Source of the DNA: Cerioporus squamosus
Lineage: Eukaryota; Basidiomycota; Agaricomycetes; Polyporales; Polyporaceae
Direction: 5' to 3'
Assembly: GCA_022592435.1 (NCBI GenBank)
Contig: JABYQS010000048.1
Coordinates: 164,196-228,195 of the forward strand
Length of the DNA stretch: 64,000 nt
In this document: one piece after another, positions 14,268 to 26,494 of the stretch
Numbering within the stretch: the first letter of the stretch is position 1
Layout: each line of letters starts with the position of its first letter
The notes under the pieces: model-generated
Told to the model about the DNA's origin: nothing
What the model saw: only the letters and a program-made list of their open reading frames with translations
The model's database searches: none
Made by a program: the position numbers and the translations under genes

Positions 14268-17200
14268 TTGTTGCCAATACCTCCCAACAAATTCATGTGG
14301 CGCTTGTCTACATCGCAAGCTGCACGGTGGGCATGATCAGCTCACCCGTCGCGCTCGCTGCGCCCGCCCTCGAACCCCCAAATTGGCATCAGACGTCCTC
14401 GAAGGCAGGCTGAGGCTAGAGCGTTCCCGCAGAACGACAGCCGGCATGAAAAGTCTATTCGTCCGACCGTCGCCACACGACCTTGTTCTTCGCGGAACGG
14501 CCTGGGGCCCTAATAGCCACACTGTCGTGTGCTTCTCGACCGCGGGGACGGCGGAAGCCCGCGCTTGAAGCTGAGGGTGCGCGCGGCAGGAACGTTCACC
14601 CAAGCTTCTGGACTTGGGAGCAAGCTTGCAAGTTGCAGCCCGCGAGGAAGGGGAGTTGTTGGACCGAGATGGTAGCGACGACGTGACCACGGGTCAGTCG
14701 GGCATGGTACTTATGTGGGACGTACGACGGGCGGTGATTGGTTCTCGTACTTGCGTGACCGTTGAGTCCGTGCGCGATGTGGGAGAGTCTCAGGGCCATA
14801 TGTTCAGTATGAGTGTGTGCAATCGTGCACGTCATACTATGTGTACTGCGTAGGATGGTGGGTGCGGGGAAGGGCGATGAGTGGACGCCGATCCTACATA
14901 GACTCGGACTCACGGATTTGCAACGATGAAGGACGACCAAGCGAGGAGTTGAGCAGATAAACAGTCAGCGGCAGGACGTCGGAGGCAGTGCAGAATGCAC
15001 TTCGCAAGAGGAAGATCATAGAGTGTCAGGTACGCAAGTGATACTCAGGAAGTGGTGGGAGCGTATGTTGCACAGATGCTCACAGGCATCGATGTTGAGG
15101 AAGTGCTGTTCGATTCCTCCTTCTACGATGGCGAGCGGGCACCGAGTAGGCCATCATGAGGAGACCGCAGTCTGCTTGACCAGGATCGTCAGGCCCACGT
15201 CGCAGTCCGCATAATGCGATGATTTAAGATCTGCAGACAGCGAGCCCGGTCCACCAAGGCAAGGAGGTAGGAGGCAGTTCCGATAGCGCGGCTACCGTGT
15301 CTCTGCGAACATATCGCGCACACCTAGGACAGCATCATATTGTTGTAGTCGCGCAAGACGCTGACCTACATGTCAGGGAGAACAGGTCAGACAACGGGTT
15401 GATGGAGACAAGCCCGCTGCAGCTCACATATGCCCCGAGCGTGTGGTTACACTTCCGCCTGTCACTGCCGATAGTAACACCCGACGGGATGTCACCTTCG
15501 ATAACAGGTTGGACAGCTGGGCGTCCAAGTGCATGCGCCATATCCCGAAGCAGGGAGGTTAGGATTCCACGGGGACGGGAGAAGCTCAGGGTTCAAGCCA
15601 CATCACGAGGGTGCCGGCGGGGGAGGTTCAGAGAAGACCCCATGTAGTCACTGCAGATCATGACGTTGGCTCCCGGACGTCGACCAGCGCGACATGCGCG
15701 GGTATTGATCGCACGAACGTCGACAGAATGACAACGTCGGGTATTGAGGCGTCGCTGGACGAGTGCTTGGAAGTGAGCTCGTAGTGCCACAAAGGCCGCA
15801 GTCCCCCCTGTACGCGGAACATGATGCTGACATCCATCATGCAGGGAGGATATCTATCACTGGTGCTGTGCTGGATTAGGTGGGTGGGTGGTCAGCGGGT
15901 CGGCTGTGAGAGCAGAACTGAGAGAAGCACGACATACTTTGATACCGCGACGATGTTCTTGTCGCCGTCTTCCCAGAGCCTATCGTCATAGGCGTCGGCG
16001 ACACTAGGGCTGCTCAATTCTTCTGGACGCTGGACGCTGGACGCTCTCAGAGCCTTTTGATGGCGTAAGCGATACGAGCCGACGACTCGGCAAGGCGGCG
16101 AGTATACCTGCTTTCTGCACTGCAGCCTCGACGGAAAGCTCTATAGCACCTCATAGGGAACGCAGGAAGATGCAGAAAAAAGGCTGTGTTCGTGAATCCT
16201 TCCTCGCTGTTCTCTGCATGGTTCAGCAGGGCGTACAAATCACGGGAAGAGGGTGTTCTGCAAGGATATTGGGGAGCGCCCGTTAGGTCGGAGGAGGTGC
16301 TCGGCTACTGTCGCTTGTGACCATCACCTCCATCAACGAGCTCTCACTGCGTCCAGCGTCCAGTGTCCAGAAGAATTGAGCAGCCCTACTGGGAGTGGAC
16401 CACGAACATCTTGCCCGTTCGACGAACAAGGCCGAGGAGATGATTGGGCTGACATATGATATCGAGGTCGAGCTGCATTCATGCCGGGGTCTGATTTGAC
16501 AGGTCGAGGCAGCGATCAACGACGTTTACTTACCCAAGAAGGTTTCGCCATCCTTCCTTGATGCTTACTCTACCCCCGACGCGAGACGTCCCAGGCCACT
16601 GGCGGCGCATGGGAATAATTGAGGCGGTGGCTCAGCTCATAGATTGGACGCTCGAGCTCGTTTTCGGCGACAGAGAGGCTCATTCATATCGCCGATGTGC
16701 ACCTGCGAATATGCATGTGGCCCGATCGTGCGCCTCTAGCCCGGATCGAGTGCGGGGACGTCCTCGAGCGTGCTCGCGCGTCCGTGGCCGCGGACGTCGC
16801 CGAGGGTGCAAGGTTGGGAAGACGGCGGTGAACGCGGCTGGGAGTTTGATAGCGAACATGATGGTAGAAGACAAGCTGTGACACCGAGAAGAGGACGCAC
16901 GGAGGAGTTCTGACAGCAGCCGGCGCCTGTAAACCTTCCATAACGGGGGCAATCCAGGGCGGCCGCGGCCGGCAGAGCGTTCCCATATGTGGGCGCGGCG
17001 AAGGCTCCGCCAATGCCATTGTGCCCCGCACGCCGTTGTCGTTGGGCGCGAGGGAATCGCGTCGCTCGAGCGGGACGACAATGGATGCAGCGCGGGTGGG
17101 CGCGTCGTCGGGAGGAGGCAGGGACGGCGGATGGGGGAATGCTGCGAAAACAAGGGAGATCTGGATCGGTCGGTTGGGTTGCAATTTACTGGTCGCTGGC
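14268..17200. other. Gene-poor stretch
   Basis: About 2.9 kb with no supported gene. A minus-strand frame at 15658-15840 reads like real protein (DVVILSTFVRSIPAHVALVD) but has no start, splice context or family. The inverted repeat at 16005-16388 lies here. The right end must contain the promoter of the vWA gene. Confidence 0.4.
16005..16388. repeat. Diverged inverted repeat, arms about 60-75 bp
   Basis: The left arm begins TAGGGCTGCTCAATTCTTCT at 16005; the right arm ends with its reverse complement at 16388. The arms match for about 26 nt exactly, then continue as a diverged match through a GGACGCTGGACGC repeat and beyond. The loop is about 250 bp. No target-site duplication was recognised. 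Confidence 0.7.
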
Positions 17201-20200
17201 GGGGCGTTCCTTGCTGCTGCACTCTCGACCGCGACCGCCCCGCCCCCCGAGCGACGGCAAGGACCACTCGTTTTCTCCTTATTTTCTTTCTCCGGCGTGC
17301 TCCCGCATGAGGTCGGAATTCTCGTCTGTCGCCTCGACAGGTTGGATTCCGAAGAACCAGACCCAGAGCACGCCCGTCAGGCATCAGTCCTCCCAGCTTC
17401 ATCAGTCCAACTCCCATCACATCCTTCCTCCCTCTTCTCCCCTCCTCACCCCCCGTGCTCGCACGGCATCCACCACCAACAAGGCCAGCTCCTTCGCCGC
17501 CTCCGTGCGCTCCGTCTTCCACCGCTCGCCCCACCGCGCGACCTCCGAGGCCTCTCTGCGCTCGGCATACTCCGCCAACTCCTCTGTAAAGCCCCCGTCG
17601 TACTCCTCGAACGCCGACAGCAGCCATCTCCATCCTTACGCCTCCATGGTCGCTGCACCCCTACCTGTTGTATCAAGCCACGACGCCTCAGACGAGGAGG
17701 AGGAGTGCCCCGTCTGTCTCGAGCCCTTGAGCTCGTCCTTCAGGCTCCCGGGAGAGAAGCCTCACATCGTCCCCGAGTGTGGACACTCCCTTCACGAGGT
17801 GAGCTCTCTCTTGCCGCGCTTCTTGCTCCCGAGATCCTCCTGCTCTTCACTTCCTTCCCATCTGCTGCGTTTCCCCATACCCCCGTATCGACGGGGTAGC
17901 CTTGCGCTCTCCAACGCCGCATCGGTTCCCACGTCCCACGTCCCACGTCTACGCCCACCCCGCAGTTGCTCTACTTCCAGTGCTCCTCGCTGCGCGATCG
18001 TACTCTCCATGGGCCAGGACTCGCGCCCAGAGTCGAGGTCGCTTGGGTGCGAGCGTGTTCACTCCCACGGAAGCTGGGGAGGGGGTCGCTGAGACTCGCA
18101 TGGCCCGTCCGCTCTCTCTGGTTCGTCTTGCCCGTTCCACTGCAAGCAGACCCGCTTCTACCTTGAGCCTCGTCGAGGACGTGCTCTTGCGGACGTGTCC
18201 TCGACACGTTGGAGGTCGAGCCCGCTCCCGCCATCTCACTTTGATCAGGCCAACGGTGCCCCCGGGCGTGGCGGCCTCTCAGGGTAGCCCGGCATCACGG
18301 CCTGTAAGGTTGCAACACTAGCAGGCTTCTGTCAGGCAGGAACCCTTGAACGGAGCTGTCTCTGGGGGGAAGACCGTCACGGTGGGCGCGGCGTCGCGCA
18401 AGCTTTAGGACCTCGAAACGGGCTTCTACCATATTTGGTAGTGACGCGTATATTGCGAGCGATGCACTGCTTTCGTATGCACTGCAATACCATGGAGTCT
18501 GGTATACGGTTTGCAGGGAGCCGTCGGTCGGCCGCGCCGTGTTCATCTCTGCAGGCTCCTCGCTAGTCGGCTTTGAAGCGCATCTTGCGGACGAAGCGAA
18601 GCCGTCGCTCCTCTTCGATTACTCTCTCCCATGCATTTCTCGAGTTCCATTCATATGATAGCTTTGCGGCCGTGTGAGAGCCACTGGACTCTCTTACTCT
18701 CGCAGACCTTCGGCTTCACTGGCCGGACTTGCATTGTAATCCGCGTGTATCGCGTGGTGTCGTGCAAGCTCCAGGGCTGGAACCGTATATGGCAGTAGCG
18801 GTACATCTTACGAACGAAGCGATAGCGGCCCTCTTCGCATCATGTTTTCAATACAGTATCGAACGTTTATTCTGTTCATTCCATCTCTACGGCTATACGC
18901 GATATTAACCTTGGTTGATTACTAGGCATGCTTCACCGCTGTCTATGGCCCACCGCCGGGCCCATCTCGTGCCGGCGGTGTTATCCGCAAGTCCAACCTT
19001 GGAGTCTGCGGAGTATGTAGGAGGCCGATGAAAGTGGGCGATGGCGACGGAGGCAAATCGAACAGTGCGTACATGCAGTCTCTGCTAATATAACCGGTGC
19101 TGAGATCCCGTAGAATTGGCCGCCCTTACTGGAATGGGTGATCCTGCCGTACAGGCACTCTTCCCCGGACGCGACACACCCTCCTCTATGCGCTCGTTCA
19201 ACGGTCACGGACACCCGCACGGACGTGGCGCGGTGCCTCAGAAGCCCTTCGATCCGACTGAGGACGACCCTGTCGAGCACAAGTCCGCCCATTCGCCGGA
19301 GCAATCGCACTACGTCGTTGCTCCCTCGATTCACGTCCAATCCGAGTTCGCATCCATTACGCGGACGTCGGATCCGAGTCAACCGCTGACATGTCTCGTC
19401 GTGGTCGAGCTCCCCGGAAAACGGACTAACACTGTCCCCGGCTCCGTCATGCCCATGTCCGAGCCGTTCACGCCAACGCCGAAGATCACAAGCGTCTACC
19501 GCGACGGCAGCGACCACTCTGTACATTCTGGCCCTCACTCGAACGACTTCTCCATGTCGCCACAGTCCCAATACATCTCTGCCGACCGGCAGTCGCAGTC
19601 TGGCTCCCACCACATGTCCCCTTCGACATCTCATGACCCGCTCGTGACCTCACCCATCGAGCGCGAGATCATCCAAGATGAGGACAACTCACCATTCAGC
19701 GCCATTACGGAGGACCTCAGGAACCGTATCATCGACTGGAAAGGCCACCCTCTCTCCGGACTTGGGCCGCTCCAGATGTACGATCTTCTATCGGTACGGC
19801 GAGACGCGCTCGTGCGCGAGTTTTTCGTCTACCTGTTCAAGGAGGCGATCATCTGCGTTGTCGAGGAAAAGAAGCGGACCCTTGGCCGCCTCCTCTCCTC
19901 CGCGGGTGCGGCGTCCGCGTTCGGCGACGGCACAGGGTCCGGCTCTATCAGCGGCGGTAACTCGCAGCGTGGCGTCCTCCGCCTGAAGGGCCGCATCTAC
20001 ATCAGGCACATCCGGCATGTCACAGATACGTCCGTGTCTGGCGAGCTGAGTCTGACGATTGACATGGAGGACGAGCGGTTGGACTCGTTCATCCTGATAT
20101 TCAAGGACCGGTCATCCTTGGAGACATGGAAGGCGCATATCCAGGCACTTGTCGCGCTCTACCAGCAGACGAGCGTACAAGCGCAGCAGCCACCATCACA

Positions 20201-22752
20201 AACTGACTATGGGCGGTCTCCGGATCTGGAGGAGTTCGGCGGGAGCGCAAAGGCGGCGCGGATGCTCAGCGACGAATTCGGCGGCAACCAGAAGGCGATG
20301 CGCATGCTCAGCGGGAGCACGACGAACACCACGGTCAGTACCGCCGATAGCTTGCTGAATGGATCAGCGCGGTCGACAGTGTCTTCTAACACGTCGTATG
20401 GTTCCGCTTCGCTCGGACCGCGTGCGGGCCTCCACCAGAAACTGTCTACGCTCGAGGAGGACGACGAGCTCAGCAGGTACTCGTCGCCGACACCGCTCGT
20501 GGCCCCGCACATGTCCACCGGGCCGTCCAACTCGCTCACCCCGCTCCCTCATGCGCCTATGGACCTCATCCTCGTCATCTCCGTGCCCGGCCCGAACTCG
20601 ACGCCGAGCACGGCTGCGCTCAAGATGCGCGTCATCAGGACGTCGCTGGACTTCATCCTCGCGTCGCTTGCGCCCAAAGACCGCCTGAGCTTGGTTACGT
20701 TCGAGGTGGGCATGGGCGGGAGAGTGCGGAGGACGCCGTTCCTGTCTGTCGGGAAGGCGCCGAGCCGGCAGCGGTTGTCCAAGTTCATTGAGGACATCGG
20801 ACGGCGGGAGGAGTTCGACGACGAGTTCCTCGTCAGGGTGTCGCAGGAGGACAAGACGGATGTCGTGACGGCTGTCAACAATGGTGAGTCGCAGTGACGT
20901 TTATGGGCGCCCTGTCTCGACTTTGGCTGATCGACGTCGTGCTAACTGCGTGGCATCACAGGGCTGGACATCGTGCTGCAGCGCAAGTCGCGGAACCCTG
21001 TCACGGGCTTCGTGCTTGTCAGCGACTCGTCAGACACGACGCGGCGGGCGCAGATGGACCTGGTGCTCGCGCGTGCCGAGGCTGCGAATGTTCCTATCCA
21101 CTCGTTCGGCTACGGTCGGTCGCACGACCCGGCATCGCTCTGGCTCATGTCGAACCACACAAGCGGGACGTACACGTTCGTCAAGGACTGGTACGACCTC
21201 CGGGACTGCCTGGCGGGATGCATCGGTGGCATGATGTCCATTGCGATCATGAACATGAAGCTGCACCTGAAGATCGTGGACGGCAACCGATTCCGCATCC
21301 GGAAGATCTCTGGTGGCCCGCTTGCCATCCTCTCGTCGGATGGCCGCGATGTCGACGTCGAGCTCGGCGAACTCCGGTATGGGGAGCGTAAGGAGATGCT
21401 CGTCGAGCTGGAGCTGGACAACAGCGACGTCTCGCAGAGCCCCATTTCGCCCCAGAACGCGGTGTCGCCGCGCGCGCTGAACGCCACGGACGTCTTCAAC
21501 CAACGCATGGGCCTCGACGCGCTCTCGATCGGCGATCTGCCCGACCTTGCGGAGGGCATGATGGACCGCATGATCGACGAGGTGCCTGTGTTCGAGGTCG
21601 ACGGTTCGTTCTTCGACCCCAACGCGCAGAAGAACGTGTCGCGTCTGGCGCACCCTGTTCTGCTCACTGTCACCCTCCTCCCCAACACCGGCAGCCGGCC
21701 ACGCACCCCAGCTGCGACGAGCGGCGGCTCGGACCCGGTCATCGTACGCCGGCGCATGGAGCTCCTTGCCTCGGACATGATCACGCGCATGCTCGTGCTG
21801 GTGTCGAGGCGGAACATGCCGCAGGCGCAGAAGCTGCTGAGCGAGACACGGCGGATCCTGCACACGGTGCTGCAGAACATCTCGCAGGCGCTGCCTCCGC
21901 CACAGCGGGATGGGAGCATCGCGGCGAGGAACCGCAAGGAGATGCTCGCGCTGTCGACCGTCCGTGCCATCCAGGCGATCATGCAGGACATGCAGATCCT
22001 GTCGGAGGCGCTGGACGAGCAGGCGGATACGTTTGCGCTCGACCAGCGGAACTTTGGCGCTCAGCAGGTGAGTTTCCGTCGTTGGTGTGGGTTGGCGTGC
22101 GTGCTGACTGTGTGTGCAGGCCAAGGTGCTCCGCGACCAGAAGAGCTGGAGTGGCCGAAGCGCGATCGAGCGTCTGTTCTGGACGATCGACAGCTCTATC
22201 GAGCTGGTTTCTCGAAGTACTGACTGGGTTGCGCGCGAGTGATTGCGCTCGCGCTCCGTTGCTGCTTCTATGTGTATCTATCTAACACTCTCGGACTCCC
22301 CTGCCCCGCCGTTTCCCCCGCGCGTCCCCCACACCCACGAAACTGTACACGCGTATCTTGTATCTGTTCACCTCGTCGCGTGCGGCCCTTCCCCTCCCTC
22401 GCTCTTGCATCTTTGCCCATCTTTCTCTTGGCTCGTCGTCTCCGTTCTCTCTTCCTCTCTGTACGGCTGTTTGTGTTCTAGTTTCCTGCTCCGCAGCCTG
22501 TTACCCCCTGCCTCTCGTTTACCCGTGTCCTGTTCGATCGTTTGTCTTCCTCGCTTGTCTCGTACGGTATACCTTGCCGCGCGCCCTCGGATATCTGGAT
22601 CAGGGCGGGGCTAATCGTCGTTGGTCACGACTGGGCGCGGCCGCGCTTTGGGCTGGCTGGCGGTCGAACGTCGCCCGCGGTCGCGTCCGTCGTCGGTTTG
22701 TATTTCTGTTGTGTAATCGTAGATAGAAGATATGCAAATATGCACATGCCTT
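17201..22752 (+). repeat. Segmental duplication, left copy
   Basis: The sequence from about 17201 to 22752 recurs in direct orientation at 30549-35163. The right copy lacks about 490 bp (17271-17758) and about 465 bp (17922-18390) of this copy and has an 18-bp length difference in the 3' flank. Elsewhere the two are nearly identical. Confidence 0.95.
17307..22242 (+). CDS. RING finger / PH / von Willebrand A domain protein (intact copy)
   Basis: Five exons close: 17307-17798, 18926-19064, 19114-20883, 20962-22067 and 22120-22242 (3630 nt, 1209 residues). The RING finger is split by intron 1: ECPVCLEPL and PECGHSLHE in exon 1, then ACFTAVYG and GVCGVCRRPM in exon 2, a C3HC4-like pattern that suggests E3 ubiquitin ligase activity. 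A PH-like domain lies near residues 430-560 (LVREFFVYLFKEAIICVV to LETWKAHIQALVALY). A vWA domain follows at about 690-920 (MDLILVISVPG, KDRLSLVTFEVG, VTGFVLVSDSSD). The C-terminal 290 residues are helical and conserved between the copies. The start at 17307 is the first Met in the RING frame after the upstream GC-rich leader; an additional 5' exon cannot be excluded. Intron 1 is 1127 nt. The duplicate at 30626-34633 is damaged. Confidence 0.88.
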
Positions 22753-23180
22753 TCTCTCCGCGGGCGAGCGTCTTCGCGTGCGATCGCAAGCGAGCGGCAA
22801 GCGAGCACAGCAGGGTGGTTAGCGTGGACGTGGATCTCGCGTGCGTCCGCCCCGAATGCACGCAAGAGCTCGAATCCGCCGATAAAAACGTTGGAAAGGG
22901 CACTGTACGGCGCATACAGAGCAGTAGGAGATGTGCCGGACACGGTGTGCCCGAGAGCGGGGAGTCGGGGACTTTGCGCGGGCTGGGCTTCTGCGGGCTC
23001 GGTTTTTGGAGAGGGTGCATTCGGGCTATCGAGTACATATACGAGACTAGCTACAGCTGTACGCATTCCGCCCTCGAGCCCCACCCGAACTCGCTCTTGA
23101 GACGGGCGCCTACTCTGCCTCCATAGCGCTCTCGTGCTCGGCGCGTCTTGTCTCCTGCCACCACCACCGTCTCCTCCCGC
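22243..23180. other. 3' flank of the vWA gene and intergenic DNA
   Basis: Pyrimidine-rich 3' flank to about 22752, shared with the right copy of the duplication; from there to 23180 the sequence is unique. No gene supported. Confidence 0.5.
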
Positions 23181-23239
23181 AGCCCCGCCTACCGTCCGGA
23201 AAGGCGTCGACGCGCGCATATGCGAAGAAGGGGACCGAG

Positions 23240-24230
23240 TGTCTGCAGGTAAGTCCGGCGGTTAGGGCAGATGTATGCGCGATGTCCCATCCGGAAAGGA
23301 GGTGGGAGACAACACGGGGTAGGAAGAGGACGAGTGTTTACCCGCAGTCCCTCGTCACCATCCAGATAATCTCCAGCCCGTCCCCCGCATCCAGCCTCCG
23401 GACGTCTTCTCTGCGCTGCGGCAGCGTCAAGAGCAGATACATGTGCGGCATCCGATATGGAAGACGAATAAGTCTGGGGACACACGCGGTAGGAAGAGGA
23501 CGAGTGCTCACCCGCAGTCCCTTGCGCAACACCTGTGACCTCGACGGTCGCTTGAGGTGGCAGCCCACGCTACTCGACAGCCCGGTGAACGGGAGATCCA
23601 AGCGGCGCTCCCTGCACGTCTCTCTGGCCCTGCCAACTGGATGTATGCGCTGCAGCGTCGACCAGCAGGTAAGCATACACTATCAGATGTTGTAGGAGGA
23701 TGCAGGTACGTACTACCTCCCAGGTCCGTGTTCCGTGCTCTTCTCTATGGTCGTCGCGCTCAGTAGGAACCTACATGCGAACTACGAGCCCTTTGTGCTG
23801 TTTCTGGCAGCTAGGTAAGTTGTGATTGCGCTGACAACCCCAGGTACGTACCCTGTTCTCTTCGGACTTTCCAGCGACGCTCTCTGCTCGTCTCTCCCGC
23901 GCTGCCAGCTGACTGTATGCGCTGAAGTGTAGGTGAGCATACGCCGAAGATGTCATAAGAGGAATGCAAGTATGTACCGTTGAGCTTCGTCTTCCGTCCT
24001 GTCGTCGCGCTCAGGTAGGTGCCAACATGCGAACCGTGCTTCATGCTGTTCGCAGCAGTCAGGTAAGTCATGATACGCTGACGGAATACAACTGCAGGTG
24101 CGTACCTTGTCCTCTTCGGCCTATCCGGCGGTGCGAGCGACGATTGCGTTGCATAGTGGTGTCGGAGCGAACGGCGCATGCAGTCAACCCTATACATCCG
24201 GTAAGTTTTCAGGACATAGGTACGTACTTT
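23240..24230 (+). repeat. Tandem cassettes, each starting with AG|GTRAGT-type splice motifs
   Basis: Donor-like motifs immediately after AG lie at 23249, 23669, 23706, 23815, 23844, 23933, 24063, 24098, 24201 and 24220. Two consecutive units of about 250-265 bp, from about 23612 and 23866, align with each other (shared CTGTATGCGCTG-like, GTCGTCGCGCTCAG and CATGCGAAC words). Each unit has two subunits beginning AGGTAAG, with an AGGTACGTAC-type word 29-37 nt later. A further pair near 23309-23352 and 23475-23525 shares a GGTAGGAAGAGGACGAGTG word. No open frame runs through the units. Confidence 0.6.
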
Positions 24231-26480
24231 GTCGGCACGCGGATCGCGCTCTAGCCTCCGTCGCAGCCCCGACTGCAGCCCGCTTCAGAGCAGCCGGTTG
24301 CGTGGGGATATCGGATGAGCTGTAAGCTGGGTATGTGCCTTCTGAACGCCTCCGCGCTGAACCAGCACCCCGAGACAACGTGCAACTTGCTGGTGTTATG
24401 TTGTCGAGTGCTGACCGTTGTGCAAGCAGTGCCTTGTGTGCGAGCAGGCCTGGCAGCGCAAACGATATGGTGTACGAGGCAGGGGAAGATGTCGCACCCG
24501 GGAGACGCATTCTGCAGGTGCTTCACTGAGTACTGTGCTAGCAGCGAGACGGGAAGAGCAGAGCGAGGGAGAGGCTGGGAGAGTGGCGTCTGGTGCAATC
24601 CACGAGGATGAGACGATGCGGATGTCCGCGAAGCAGTGTGGAACTGAGGGTAGAGGATGTCCGGAAAGACGCGGGATGGTGGGAGGCTTTGCGGCGAGCG
24701 CGACTCTTCCAACTGTCGAGTCTCGACCGAGCAGAAGGTCCCGGTCGCATCTGAGCGGCTGGTCAGGCTGTGAAGGTTAGTTCTTAGGCGAGCTGCATCA
24801 TTCGGCGTTGGTGACTGCTTGGCAGGTAGCATAGATAGATACTCCAGACTGAGTATGTAGTCAGTACTGAAGAGTCAATAGACCGATTTTCTGACTGCGT
24901 CATGAGAATAGAGATGGCCAGCGCATTCAGCCCACTATCATTCAAACCTACACTGACAGGATGTCAAGAGCTCCAAGCTATGCTGTCTCGGAAATCCGAG
25001 ACTCGAGTCTCTGGCATCTGCTGAGCACTGTAGATGCCGGTCATCGGAGTCTTGTTCAACGGTGACTGATCCCGAGCCATGGAAAGTTCCTTGCGGGCCC
25101 CGCTCAGTCGCACTGCCCTCGCCTCGGCCCTTGATTGCGGCACAGTTTGTCCGCCGCTGGTGTACTCTGGCCTTGCATCCATTTCTTCAGTGCGCCTACC
25201 ACCCATACTCCTCTTCAAACTACCAATGAGACCATCCTCACAGCTACAGAAGAGTCAGAGCACATGACAGAGCATGATTTCCAGCAGTCATGGCAGTCTC
25301 GTGATGATCATGGGTGAAAGAGCTTGCATCGCTTGAGTTTCAGTCGTCACCTCGCCTAAATCGGCTCACTAGTGCATCTCCTCTCTTGCCACATATGCCA
25401 AGTATGGGTCGGGACTTCTGGCTGGGAAGGGTCGGGACCGGGAGACGCATGACCACTTTGACATGTGCGGTCGGACTCAGACTCGAGAGTAATCCCTGTT
25501 ACGTTAGGTAGGTGCATGTCTGGCAAGTTCAAGTCACTGAGTTCTATCGCTTTCTATGTAGTATAGGCATGGCAGAGTGTGATCATGTTGTAGAGAAGTC
25601 CAGGTGGATGCCCATCTGACAGTCAGAAGACACATGGTACATGTTCTAAGTACTTCAGACTGTTAGTGCAAGTCGAAATCCCTAGCACTCGTAGTCACAG
25701 AGCGACCATAACAAGCTGGTACTCTGAGTATGCATGAAGTCAACGTACAAGGTCACAGAATCAGTCAGAAATGAATGAGGTGAGGTCGAAGCTCGGGGGA
25801 ACAATACCTGAGCGCGGATGTGGCGGCGGCGCTTGCGCCACTACGCCTTGCGCAGATCTGGATCTGGGCAGGCCTCGCGCTGTTCTTACTCTCGTACACG
25901 GCGTACAACTAGGGAAACCAGAGGATTCACACTTCGCATGCAAATTTATGCTCAATTGTCTGCACTACAACGCGGATCTATGACTCTACTTACATGGAAG
26001 ATTGTCTTGCCCACTTCCAAGTTGAATCCACATCCGACGACGTCCTCCGACCCCTTTATGGTCAACTCCCTTCTCCAGTACCCATGCCTGGCTCGACTAG
26101 GTGCGCTAGCCAATACTACCCAACCTAAGTGTCTCCGCCAATACTGACCGTATGCCCAGAAAGCAGGAAACTCGCAGAATCAGCTGCAATGCTCCATTCC
26201 GTGTGTCTGCCCGTTCAGCATCCCCATGGTCTCGCCGCAATTCTCAGCCTCCCCTATTGATGAGAAACGGAGCGCCCAGCTAGGCGAGCAGCGCCCTCAA
26301 TGTTGCGAGTGCTGAAACGTACGCCAACGCTTGGAATTGTGCATCTTCCGCTCCCCGGATCCACTAACCTTCGCCCGCTCGTGCTGTCGCATCCTGGTTC
26401 GCCCGCACCCAGAGGCTCTCCCGGGCTTGGCTCTCCGAGTACCGGCTTCTCTGTTTGTTTGCGCAAAGAGTTTGTTCGTG
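24231..26480. other. Unassigned intergenic DNA
   Basis: About 2.2 kb with only short unrelated frames on both strands. No domain, RNA gene or clear repeat was recognised. Confidence 0.45.
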
Positions 26481-26494
26481 TTTCGGGAGATCGT

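Noticed and set aside
16989..17306. N-terminal extension of the vWA protein from an upstream Met
   Set aside because: The extra sequence is GC-rich, Arg/Ala-biased and unlike a conserved leader; MRSEFSSVASTGW is the better start.
21030..22124. 364-codon antisense ORF (repeated at 33421-34515)
   Set aside because: Shadow of vWA exon 4 in GC-rich DNA; it is duplicated only because the sense gene is.
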